Assembly: GCA_023413135.1 (NCBI GenBank)
Contig: JAEZQK010000041.1
Span: 1 to 64,000, forward strand
Reading direction: 5' to 3'
Length of the DNA stretch: 64,000 nucleotides
Source of the DNA: Bacillota bacterium
GTDB taxonomy: Bacteria; Bacillota; Clostridia; Christensenellales; Aristaeellaceae
Position numbers and translations under genes: made by a program. How positions within the stretch are numbered: the stretch's first letter is position 1; every line of letters begins with the position of its first letter. Shown here piece by piece: positions 33,100 to 40,067 of the stretch. Below the pieces are notes generated by a model. It did not search any database. It was not told the origin of the DNA and worked only from the letters and a program-made list of their open reading frames with translations.

Positions 33100-33243
33100 G
33101 ATTTCCCTCCTTGAAATTAACCACTGATTTGTTCAGGTGGCACATACGATGTCGTTTTTTCGTCCTACGGCTCCTCCGCCTTCATGAAACCATCACTTAT
33201 TTGCGACTGTATCTGGGCCGGCTGCCATGACAGTTGGTCCTTT

Positions 33244-33272
33244 ATTATACCACAAATCCATCAGGTGGTAAA
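33244..33272 (-). promoter_or_regulatory. sigma-A promoter of the membrane-anchored protein gene
   Basis: On the minus strand TTTACC (33267-33272) and TATAAT (33244-33249) are 17 bp apart. The 140-base leader that follows contains no recognised riboswitch. The rest of 33100-33486 shows no gene; a GGCCTTCC/GGAGGGCC stem (33464-33484) may end the hydrolase transcript from the right. Confidence 0.6.
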
Positions 33273-33486
33273 GTACCCGGAAAAATGGCAGGAGAAACAT
33301 GGTAAAGTGGTTTTATCTTACCCCATTCTTACCCATTTTTATGCAACCGGGGAGAATGGGCTCTTATTGGTGCAATGCGCATGCAACGGACGACAGTATA
33401 ATCATACAACGATATAGAATGCCATGATTCATGCGAAACTATGAATCGGCATAATAGCAAAGGCCCTCCTCACGGAAGGCCATTAG

Positions 33487-33546
33487 CAGGCGCAGTGAAC
33501 TTATTATACTGTTCACTATTCATTGTTCATCGTTCACTGTTCATTG
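33487..33546. repeat. single-arm copy of the AATGAACAGTG repeat
   Basis: Units such as CATTGTTCATCGTTCACTG match the arms of the element at 10203-10379. This copy reaches into the end of the alpha/beta hydrolase gene and supplies its last codons and stop (TGA), so the gene's 3' end appears to have been altered by insertion or recombination. Confidence 0.7.
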
Positions 33547-34379
33547 GAAATCTCATATTCACGGACCCTATCCAGCCACTCCAGCGTAAGCGCACGGAAC
33601 AGCTCCGCCTGCTCCACTTGCAGGTTATGCCCGGCCCTGTCCAGTATGGCAAACGATGCCCGGGGGTAGTTCTCCAGAATACGCCAGGCATCCCGGTAAC
33701 CAACGCTTGCGTCCTGGCGGCCCAGCAGAATAAGCGCCGGATTGGGATACGGCGTATCCAGCTGGTCCACATCATAGGTAAAGGCGTACCCGTTTGCACG
33801 GAACCAATCCAGAAAGGGATTATCCGCGATGCGTATTCCCGACAGAATCTCGTCGCGGAACCTTTCCCATACTTCCTGCGTTTGAACAACATTGATGCCT
33901 GTAAAATCCTCCACTTCGGACGGGGTAAGCCTCGCAAGCAACGCCGGATCCGTTTTCAAAGCCACATGCTTGGGCAGCGTCCGCCGGGCTATATCCGTTT
34001 CGATGGCGGGGCATAGGAGAAGAAGCCCGGCTACGCGGCCGGCCGCGCGCCGTACCATCCCCCTTGCCAAATATCCGCCGTAGGATTCGCCCGCAAGCAA
34101 AAAGCGTTCGCCGGGAATCACCTCATCCACAAAGGCCAGCAAGATGTCCAGCATCACGTCGGAATTAATAATCCAAGGCGCGCTTTTCGTTTTTCCCATG
34201 CCCGGAAGGTCCATATAGATTCTTCTGTATCCATGTACCTCCTGAAAAATGGGCTCCAGACAACCGCTCATAAGTCGGTGGTCCACATGGTAACCATGAA
34301 TCAGCAAAACAGGTTGGCCCTGCCCGATGGATTCATAGTGGATGGCTAGATTCTTGACTATGCATTCCATGGTTTTCAA
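33534..34379 (-). CDS. alpha/beta-fold hydrolase
   Basis: A 281-residue alpha/beta hydrolase. HGYHVDHRLM holds the oxyanion-hole region, LLAGESYGGYLARGMV the nucleophile elbow with Ser in GESYG, ALILLGRQDASVGYRD the acid and LDRAGHNLQVEQ the catalytic His. The protein is cytoplasmic and of unknown substrate; esterase, lactonase or peptidase activity is possible. The last residues (ISNEQ) and the stop come from the repeat at 33487-33546. A promoter with TTGACA lies at 34410-34437. Confidence 0.88.
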   Translation of the reverse strand: MKTMECIVKNLAIHYESIGQGQPVLLIHGYHVDHRLMSGCLEPIFQEVHGYRRIYMDLPGMGKTKSAPWIINSDVMLDILLAFVDEVIPGERFLLAGESYGGYLARGMVRRAAGRVAGLLLLCPAIETDIARRTLPKHVALKTDPALLARLTPSEVEDFTGINVVQTQEVWERFRDEILSGIRIADNPFLDWFRANGYAFTYDVDQLDTPYPNPALILLGRQDASVGYRDAWRILENYPRASFAILDRAGHNLQVEQAELFRALTLEWLDRVREYEISNEQ

Positions 34380-34409
34380 TCCTTTCCTCCGGAACAGCCG
34401 GCGGTATGG

Positions 34410-34437
34410 AGTGTATCAGAATCCCACTATTTGTCAA
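34410..34437 (-). promoter_or_regulatory. sigma-A promoter of the alpha/beta hydrolase
   Basis: On the minus strand TTGACA (34432-34437) and TACACT (34410-34415) are 16 bp apart, about 30 bp upstream of the start codon, with GGAGGAAAGG in the leader. Confidence 0.7.
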
Positions 34438-34557
34438 TACGCTATCCTGGAATAAATGGAAATGCACACAAAAACGAAAACAGCGCATGTATTTGACCTC
34501 GTATGAATATTTGGCAATGCTTGCCGGGCTGGTTTATATATTCAAAAACCAAATAAA

Positions 34558-34740
34558 CTGAATTCGTAATCCCCAGCAGAGAAGCCAATAAACAACGCCG
34601 TAGGGGCGGGGCTCTGCTCCGCCCGATGAGAAACAGTGCCTACAGTAGCGGGCGGTTAAGAAGCCCTGCCCCTACGGCGTTCAGACAAAAGTGAATGGGT
34701 TTTCCAATCAATCACAATCCCCGGCGGATAAGCCAACAGG
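34558..34740. repeat. composite REPIN-type element, family R copy 1
   Basis: AACGCCGTAGGGGCGGGGCT (34595-34614) is repeated in reverse complement at 34663-34682 with one mismatch. The flanks (GCAGAGAAGCCAATAAACAA on the left, a CAATCACAATCCCC-type segment on the right) match the flanks of the elements at 52735 and 59896, but in opposite orientation. The core carries the GGGGCGGGGCTCTGCTCCGC arm of the RAYT-linked REP. No gene is present. Confidence 0.8.
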
Positions 34741-34746
34741 ATACCG

Positions 34747-34986
34747 TTATATATCTGCCCAGGCCGGCAGCTTTTTCATAAGCCGGATGGCCGTTTCCCG
34801 GGCGGCCTTCTCATCCAGCCCCTGGGTATTCATCAGAAAATGGGTGGTCCCTTCCAATTTTTCCGGGTAGGATTGCATGGTGCCATCCGGCCGCGCGCAG
34901 TACAGGCAGTAATCCTTCGTCTCGTCCCCTTGGGCAAAGTCCTCACGCTTGGTCATGGGCATCCCGCAGGCAATGCAAGTCTTCAT
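34747..34986 (-). CDS. small zinc-ribbon protein
   Basis: A 79-residue protein with CIACGMPM at the N-terminus and DYCLYCARPDG about 20 residues later, giving a four-cysteine zinc ribbon of the kind found in small Firmicutes proteins (PF12674-like). The C-terminal part (GLDEKAARETAIRLMKKLP) is helical. Function is not known; interaction with nucleic acid or protein is possible. Its start overlaps the 3' end of the TetR gene by about 44 bases, so the two are co-transcribed. Confidence 0.82.
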   Translation of the reverse strand: MKTCIACGMPMTKREDFAQGDETKDYCLYCARPDGTMQSYPEKLEGTTHFLMNTQGLDEKAARETAIRLMKKLPAWADI

Positions 34987-35584
34987 GGTCTTTTCTCCTT
35001 TCGATATTCAGAAGTCTCAAATAGGAATCTATCAGCATATCGCCGTGGCGCGCGATCACGCCGCCCTCCGGGGCAAACAGGTCGCCATTTTGCAAATAGT
35101 GGTGCAAAAGGCCAATCCACATGGAAAACAGCACATGAGCCGGGATACCGGCCTTCTCCTCCGCCTCCTCCCTCTTAAGTGCCTTTGTAAAGTGCAGCGA
35201 AAGGACCGATTGTATCATCACAAAGCTGTCCCGTGCCGCTTGGGGAATCAGCCTTGCTTCCATCAAAAGCCGGGTGTAGAAGCATTCGTATTCCCCTATC
35301 CCCTTAAGGTGCGCGTGAAGCACCTCATCAAGGCTGCCCCCGCTTTCCGAAAGGTCATGGGTTCGCGCGGCAATCTCCTTTCCATAGTGGCTGACCACCG
35401 CCTCCGTAAGCTCCTCCTGCGACTTGAAATGCACGAAAACCGTGCCGTGGGATACGCCCGCTTCCCTGGCGATGTCCTCCATGCGGCTTTGCATGATCCC
35501 CTGCCTGGAAAATACAAGGTAGGCTGCCTGGAGCAGCTTTTCCCGCGTTTGCTCCTTTTGCAGTTGGCGATTGTTTACTTTCAA
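34943..35584 (-). CDS. TetR-family regulator
   Basis: A 213-residue TetR/AcrR repressor. The N-terminal HTH (TREKLLQAAYLVFSRQG, MEDIAREAGVSHGTVFVHFK) is typical; the helical ligand domain follows, without recognisable specificity. The 3' end overlaps the zinc-ribbon gene. It is divergent from the T-box/acyl-CoA synthetase unit, so it may also regulate that gene, perhaps in response to an acyl-CoA or a toxic fatty acid, but no operator is evident. Two near-identical TCATTGACT motifs lie around 35587-35605. Confidence 0.88.
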   Translation of the reverse strand: MKVNNRQLQKEQTREKLLQAAYLVFSRQGIMQSRMEDIAREAGVSHGTVFVHFKSQEELTEAVVSHYGKEIAARTHDLSESGGSLDEVLHAHLKGIGEYECFYTRLLMEARLIPQAARDSFVMIQSVLSLHFTKALKREEAEEKAGIPAHVLFSMWIGLLHHYLQNGDLFAPEGGVIARHGDMLIDSYLRLLNIERRKDHEDLHCLRDAHDQA

Positions 35585-35685
35585 TCATTGACTCCTTAAT
35601 CATTGACTTTAAAGTCATTATAATCTTCACATCTGTCTCTGTCAATACTCTTTGCAACATTTTTGATGCGCTTGCAAAATCCTGC

Positions 35686-35714
35686 TTGACAAACGGCGGT
35701 TGCTCCGCTACAAT
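35686..35714 (+). promoter_or_regulatory. sigma-A promoter of the T-box leader
   Basis: TTGACA (35686-35691) and TACAAT (35709-35714) are 17 bp apart, placing the transcription start near 35721, directly before the T-box fold. Confidence 0.8.
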
Positions 35715-35719
35715 CTTTC

Positions 35720-35981
35720 CAATTGAAAGCAAACGCCATGACTGGGCTAAGTAACCCCCAAACCTCTTTCAGAGAACTGCCGGATGGTGCAAGGCATAAG
35801 GGTTTTCGGGCGAACCTCACCCACGAGCGGCCGCTTGAAAGCGGGGTTACCCGCAAGTAGCAGCGGACGGGACCGGCCCGTAACAGCCCGGCACAAGCGG
35901 GGGCTTCGGCCCCAAGCAGAGTGGTACCGCGGATGTTTTTATGCCTCCGTCTCTGATTTATCTCAGAGACGGGGTTTTTTT
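35720..35981 (+). promoter_or_regulatory. T-box riboswitch upstream of an acyl-CoA synthetase gene
   Basis: The leader shows the main T-box landmarks: AGTA of the specifier-loop E motif (35750-35753), AGAGAACTGCC of the stem I tip, GAAC (35813) followed by the presumed specifier CTC (35816-35818) and a purine, the T-box AGAGTGGTACCGCGG (35918-35932) whose TGGT would pair with the tRNA ACCA end, and an intrinsic terminator (CCGTCTCTGA, 35947-35956, with TCAGAGACGG, 35963-35972, then seven T's). CTC would make it leucine-specific; CCT (proline), one base earlier, is the alternative. Uncharged tRNA should prevent termination and turn the synthetase on. Confidence 0.88.
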
Positions 35982-36000
35982 ATGATAGGAGGCGGTTTTC

Positions 36001-37677
36001 ATGGCCATCACTACGCTGAATGACTACACCATTCCGGGGCTCTTGCGCAAAAACGTACGGGAGATCCCCGATAACGACTGCATTGTCGCCCCGGAATACA
36101 ACGTACGGTGGAGCTGGCGGGAGTTTGACCGTCTGACCAGCCTGGTGGCAAGGGGCATGCTGGCCATGAACATCAAAAAGGGTGACCATGTGGCCATATG
36201 GGCCACCAACCTGCCTGAGTGGATGCTCACTATGTTTGCCACGGCCAAAATCGGCGCGATCCTGGTAACGGTGAACACCAATTACAAGCAATTTGAGGTG
36301 GAGTATCTGCTGCGCCAGAGCGACGCCAAAATGCTGGTGATGATGCCTGAAAACCGGGACAACCATTACCTGAACCACATCCTGAACCTGATGCCCTCCC
36401 TCAAGGAAAAAGCGCCGGGGGATGTAGGTGATCCCGGTCTGCCGTTTTTGAAATCCGTGGTGCTCATCGGAGATCATCCCGACTGTCCCATGGGCGCGCA
36501 TCGTTTTTCGGAATTTTATGAACTGGCCGAAACCGTGCCGGATTCCAGGGTGGAGGATCTGATTGCCTCCGCCGATACCCACGACGTTATCAATATGCAG
36601 TATACCTCTGGCACCACGGGCTTCCCCAAGGGTGTGATGCTGACCCACCACAACATTACCAACAACGGCCAGTTCATGGGCGACCGCATGAAGTTCACTC
36701 CCAATGACCGGCTTTTGATCGTGGTACCCCTGTTCCACTGCTTCGGCTGCGTGCTGGGGGTGATGACGTGTTTGACCCACGGCACCACCATCGTTTTGAT
36801 GGAGCGGTACAACCCCCTCAGGGAAATGGAAATGCTGGTGGCAGAAAAATGCACCGCCGTGCACGGTGTGCCCACCATGTTTATCGGCATGCTGGAGCAT
36901 CCTGATTTCAGCAAGTTTGATTTTTCACACCTGCGCACAGGGATCATGGCCGGCTCCCCCTGCCCCATCAAGGCCATGCGGGATGTGAATACCAAGATGC
37001 ACATGAGCGAGATCACCATCGTGTTCGGGCAGACGGAGTCCTCCCCCGGCATGACGCAATCCTCCGCCGACGACCCGCTGGAGCTGCGCGTGAGCACCGT
37101 GGGCAAGCTTCTGCCCTGTACCGAGGGCAAGATCGTAAGCCCCGAAACCGGCCTGGAGCAGCCCCGGGGCGTGCCCGGCGAGATCGTAACCCGCGGATAT
37201 CTTGTTATGAAGGGCTACTATAAAATGCCGGAGGCCACCCGCCAGGCCATCGATCCCGAGGGCTGGCTGCACACCGGCGATATCGGTACCATGGATGAGG
37301 AAGGCAATTTCCGCATCACGGGCCGCTTGAAAGATATGATCATCCGCGGCGGCGAGAACATCTATCCCCGGGAGATCGAGGAATTCCTCTATACCCATCC
37401 CGCCATCCGGGATGTGCAGGTGGTGGGCGTGCCCGATGAAAAGTACGGCGAGGAAGTGCTTGCCTGCGTGATCCTGCGCGACGGCATGGAAGCCACCCAA
37501 GAGGAGATCATCCAGTTCGTGAAAGGCGGCATGTCCCGCTTCAAATCCCCCCGCTATGTCATTTTCATGAACTCCTTCCCTATGACCGCCAGCGGCAAGA
37601 TACAAAAATACAAGCTTCGGGAAATGGGCGTGCAGGCGCTTAACCTGCAAGCCGCGGACGCGATCGAGACAGCCTAG
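36001..37677 (+). CDS. AMP-forming acyl-CoA synthetase under T-box control
   Basis: A 558-residue enzyme of the ANL superfamily, FadD/YngI-like. The ATP loop MQYTSGTTGFPKGVMLTH, the GQTESSPG core motif, GWLHTGDIG and the C-terminal GRLKDMIIRGGENIYPREIE with catalytic Lys in ASGKIQKYKLRE are all present. It activates a carboxylic acid to its CoA thioester through an acyl-adenylate; chain-length specificity is not readable. It is preceded by a T-box leader, unusual for such an enzyme, which suggests a link to amino-acid (probably leucine) supply. RBS AGGAGG lies nine bases upstream of the ATG. It ends in the double-hairpin module at 37673-37734. Confidence 0.92.
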   Translation: MAITTLNDYTIPGLLRKNVREIPDNDCIVAPEYNVRWSWREFDRLTSLVARGMLAMNIKKGDHVAIWATNLPEWMLTMFATAKIGAILVTVNTNYKQFEVEYLLRQSDAKMLVMMPENRDNHYLNHILNLMPSLKEKAPGDVGDPGLPFLKSVVLIGDHPDCPMGAHRFSEFYELAETVPDSRVEDLIASADTHDVINMQYTSGTTGFPKGVMLTHHNITNNGQFMGDRMKFTPNDRLLIVVPLFHCFGCVLGVMTCLTHGTTIVLMERYNPLREMEMLVAEKCTAVHGVPTMFIGMLEHPDFSKFDFSHLRTGIMAGSPCPIKAMRDVNTKMHMSEITIVFGQTESSPGMTQSSADDPLELRVSTVGKLLPCTEGKIVSPETGLEQPRGVPGEIVTRGYLVMKGYYKMPEATRQAIDPEGWLHTGDIGTMDEEGNFRITGRLKDMIIRGGENIYPREIEEFLYTHPAIRDVQVVGVPDEKYGEEVLACVILRDGMEATQEEIIQFVKGGMSRFKSPRYVIFMNSFPMTASGKIQKYKLREMGVQALNLQAADAIETA

Positions 37678-37734
37678 GGGCTCTGCCCCTAGGTACCCCG
37701 ATCAAGGGATACATCCCTTGATAATCCCCATTTT
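37673..37734 (+). terminator. double-hairpin module after a stop codon (copy 1)
   Basis: CCTAGGGG (37673-37680, containing the stop codon TAG) pairs with CCCCTAGG (37686-37693); a second stem ATCAAGGGAT (37701-37710) pairs with ATCCCTTGAT (37713-37722), followed by AATCCCC. The same two-stem layout follows the stop codons at 52524 and 60230, so it is a repeated terminator-like or mRNA-end element. Confidence 0.65.
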
Positions 37735-37803
37735 CCATGAAGCATAATAATCGGTAGTTGTTCTGGAAAAGCGATGCCGATATGATCCTATAGCAAACGG
37801 AAA

Positions 37804-37913
37804 TTGATAATCGCCCCTACAACTGTATGGTGTTTGTTGTCTTCTCTGCCCGGGCATGTACAAGCCGGAAGAAAAGCCAATAAATCCCTTATAGATGTAG
37901 GGGCGATTATCAA
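37804..37913. repeat. 110-bp element with perfect 18-bp inverted repeats
   Basis: TTGATAATCGCCCCTACA (37804-37821) recurs exactly in reverse complement at 37896-37913. The centre contains GTTTGTTGTCTTCTCTGCCC, related to the flank of the family R elements. It shares the TAGGGGCGATTA core of copies at 52774 and 59941. The remaining stretch 37735-38101 shows no gene. Confidence 0.75.
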
Positions 37914-38101
37914 TCGCCCGCCGAGTACCGGCCATCGGCAGGCCGGAGGGAGGCATGATATCCGGCAACAGTTTTATCAATGCATTCATGCTATAATAAA
38001 TCTACATTTTACTGGCATATCTCATATTTATCTCTTTTTATTCCCTTACAAAAATAGGATTCTGAAAGATTTTGCGCAGAATTCCCTTACATAATCCTTA
38101 C

Positions 38102-38130
38102 TTGACATATACTTTTCGACTATCTATATT
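38102..38130 (+). promoter_or_regulatory. sigma-A promoter of the phosphate transporter operon
   Basis: TTGACA (38102-38107) and TATATT (38125-38130) are 17 bp apart, about 134 bp upstream of the transporter ATG. No clear PhoB/PhoP box was recognised. Confidence 0.7.
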
Positions 38131-38263
38131 GGTTTGGGCGCATCCTGAATACCGTCCGGTTAGCTTTATGCAATGAACCGGAAAGGTCCATGTAAGGATT
38201 TCAACAGCTTCTGCTTTTATATACATACACAAGGCACAGGCAAAATGTTTTAAGGGGTTTTTT

Positions 38264-39316
38264 ATGAGTGTAGATTTGGGCCAGTTTATGCAAATGCTTG
38301 TCTCAAGCCCGCTCCTTTTCGTCACCGTGCTTTTGACGCTTGGCGTTATTCTCGTCAACGGCTGGACGGATGCCCCCAACGCCATTGCCACCTGCGTTTC
38401 CACCAGGGCCATTAGTCCTAGGTCAGCTATCATCATGGCCGCCATATTCAATTTCTTTGGCGTACTGGTCATGACGCTGGTCAATTCCAAGGTCGCTATG
38501 ACCATCTACAAGATGGTTGATTTTGGCGGAAACACGCAGGAGGCCACCGTTGCATTGTGCGCGGCGCTGCTGGCCATCGTGATCTGGGCTACGGCGGCGT
38601 GGAAATTCGGCATCCCCACCAGCGAAAGCCACGCGTTGATCGCCGGGCTGTCGGGGGCGGCCATCGCGCTGCACTCAAGCCTGAACGGCATCAACGGTTC
38701 CGAATGGGTAAAGGTGCTTTACGGCCTGGTGCTTTCCACCTTCCTGGGCTTTGGCTCAGGGTATGTGGTCACCAAAATCACCGAAGCATTGTGCCGCAAC
38801 ATCGAACGAAGGAAAACGGTCGGCTTTTTCAAAGGCGCTCAAATCTTTGGCGGCGCTTCCATGGCATTTATGCATGGGGCACAGGACGGCCAGAAGTTCA
38901 TGAGCGTCTTTTTGCTTGGCATCTTTCTGGTAGGTGGCCAGGGCAATGTGACCAGCTTTGATATTCCCATTTGGCTGATGATTCTCTGCTCCCTCATCAT
39001 GGGCCTTGGAACCTCCATCGGCGGCTACCGCATCATCAAATCCGTGGGGATGGACATGGTCAAGCTGCAGCCTCACCAGGGCTTTTCCGCCGATCTGGCC
39101 GCGGCGGGCTGCCTTTTGTTATCCTCCGTCACGGGGATGCCGGTGAGCACGACCCATACCAAAACCACCGCTATCATGGGGGTTGGCGCATCCATGCGCC
39201 TGTCCGCTGTGGACTGGTCCATTGTGAAGGACATGGTGCTCACCTGGATTTTGACCTTCCCCGGCTGCGGCCTGTTGGGATTTTTGATGGCCAAGCTGTT
39301 CATGATGATCTTTTAA
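38264..39316 (+). CDS. PiT-family inorganic phosphate transporter
   Basis: A 350-residue membrane protein of the PiT/PHO-4 family with about ten hydrophobic segments. The two inverted halves carry the family signatures, here GWTDAPNAIATCVSTRA near the N-terminus and FMHGAQDGQKFMS in the second half. These low-affinity carriers import metal-phosphate with a cation. The gene is followed 12 bases later by a DUF47 protein, the usual partner that tunes PiT activity. Length is within the bacterial range. Confidence 0.93.
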   Translation: MSVDLGQFMQMLVSSPLLFVTVLLTLGVILVNGWTDAPNAIATCVSTRAISPRSAIIMAAIFNFFGVLVMTLVNSKVAMTIYKMVDFGGNTQEATVALCAALLAIVIWATAAWKFGIPTSESHALIAGLSGAAIALHSSLNGINGSEWVKVLYGLVLSTFLGFGSGYVVTKITEALCRNIERRKTVGFFKGAQIFGGASMAFMHGAQDGQKFMSVFLLGIFLVGGQGNVTSFDIPIWLMILCSLIMGLGTSIGGYRIIKSVGMDMVKLQPHQGFSADLAAAGCLLLSSVTGMPVSTTHTKTTAIMGVGASMRLSAVDWSIVKDMVLTWILTFPGCGLLGFLMAKLFMMIF

Positions 39317-39346
39317 GATCACTCCATTTTGAAAGGAAGATGCGCC

Positions 39347-39970
39347 ATGCCCAAACGGACATCATATGACTATTTTCAAAGCTTTATTGACTATGCCGAC
39401 TGCGCGCTGCGCGCAGCCGAATACCTGAATGAAACCATTTTGAACTTTGATCCGGAGACGCTGCCCGCCAGGATGGATGCAATACATAGCATCGAGCATT
39501 TTGCCGACGGCATCAATCATAAGACCCTGGACCACTTGGCCAAGGAATTTCTCCCGCCCATCGATCGGGAAGACCTTGCACATCTTTCTCAGGAGCTGGA
39601 CGACCTGGTGGACGCCATCGATGACATTATGCGCCAAATGTGCATGTATAACGTTACAAAGCCAAAGCCTGAGGTGTTAAAGCTGTGCGAGCTGCTGGTT
39701 CGCTGCTGTTCCGCCGTCAAGACGCTCATCCATGAATTTAAACATTTCAAGAAATCCTCAGCTATCAAGGACTGCCTTGTCACAATCAACTCCCTGGAGA
39801 CAGAAGGCGACACGCTGCATTTTGCCGCCGTCAACAAGCTGTTTTCCGCTCCCGAAAACCCGTTGGATGTGATCATCTGGCACGATATATTCGACGGCTT
39901 TGAAGCCTGCTATGACGAATGCGAGCATGTGGCCGAGGTCATCGAAAGCGTAGTTCTGAAGAATAGCTGA
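39347..39970 (+). CDS. DUF47 PhoU-like partner of the phosphate transporter
   Basis: A 207-residue all-helical protein of the DUF47 family, distantly similar to PhoU. IEHFADGINHKTLDHLAKEF, DRED with LDDLVDAIDDIM, and IWHDIFDGFEACYDECEHVA carry the acidic/His pattern that binds metal in this family. DUF47 proteins are encoded with PiT transporters and modulate phosphate uptake. The ATG at 39347 is chosen over an earlier TTG because AAGGAAG precedes it. A terminator follows. Confidence 0.92.
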   Translation: MPKRTSYDYFQSFIDYADCALRAAEYLNETILNFDPETLPARMDAIHSIEHFADGINHKTLDHLAKEFLPPIDREDLAHLSQELDDLVDAIDDIMRQMCMYNVTKPKPEVLKLCELLVRCCSAVKTLIHEFKHFKKSSAIKDCLVTINSLETEGDTLHFAAVNKLFSAPENPLDVIIWHDIFDGFEACYDECEHVAEVIESVVLKNS

Positions 39971-39999
39971 CAAGACTTTAGTCTATATCAAGAATTGAT

Positions 40000-40041
40000 A
40001 AAAGGACCCGCCCTGAGTGAATGCTCCAGACGGGTCCTTTT
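40000..40041. terminator. bidirectional terminator
   Basis: AAAAGGACCCG (40000-40010) pairs perfectly with CGGGTCCTTTT (40031-40041). T-rich sequence follows on both strands, so it can end the phosphate operon and the convergent alpha-galactoside operon. Confidence 0.85.
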
Positions 40042-40067
40042 AATAAGTCAGGTTTTGTATCTTTTGC

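Noticed and set aside
35813..35818. Proline (CCT) as the T-box specifier
   Set aside because: CCT would directly follow GAA but is not followed by a purine. CTC one base later is followed by A, as is usual after specifier codons. Leucine is preferred, but proline is not excluded.
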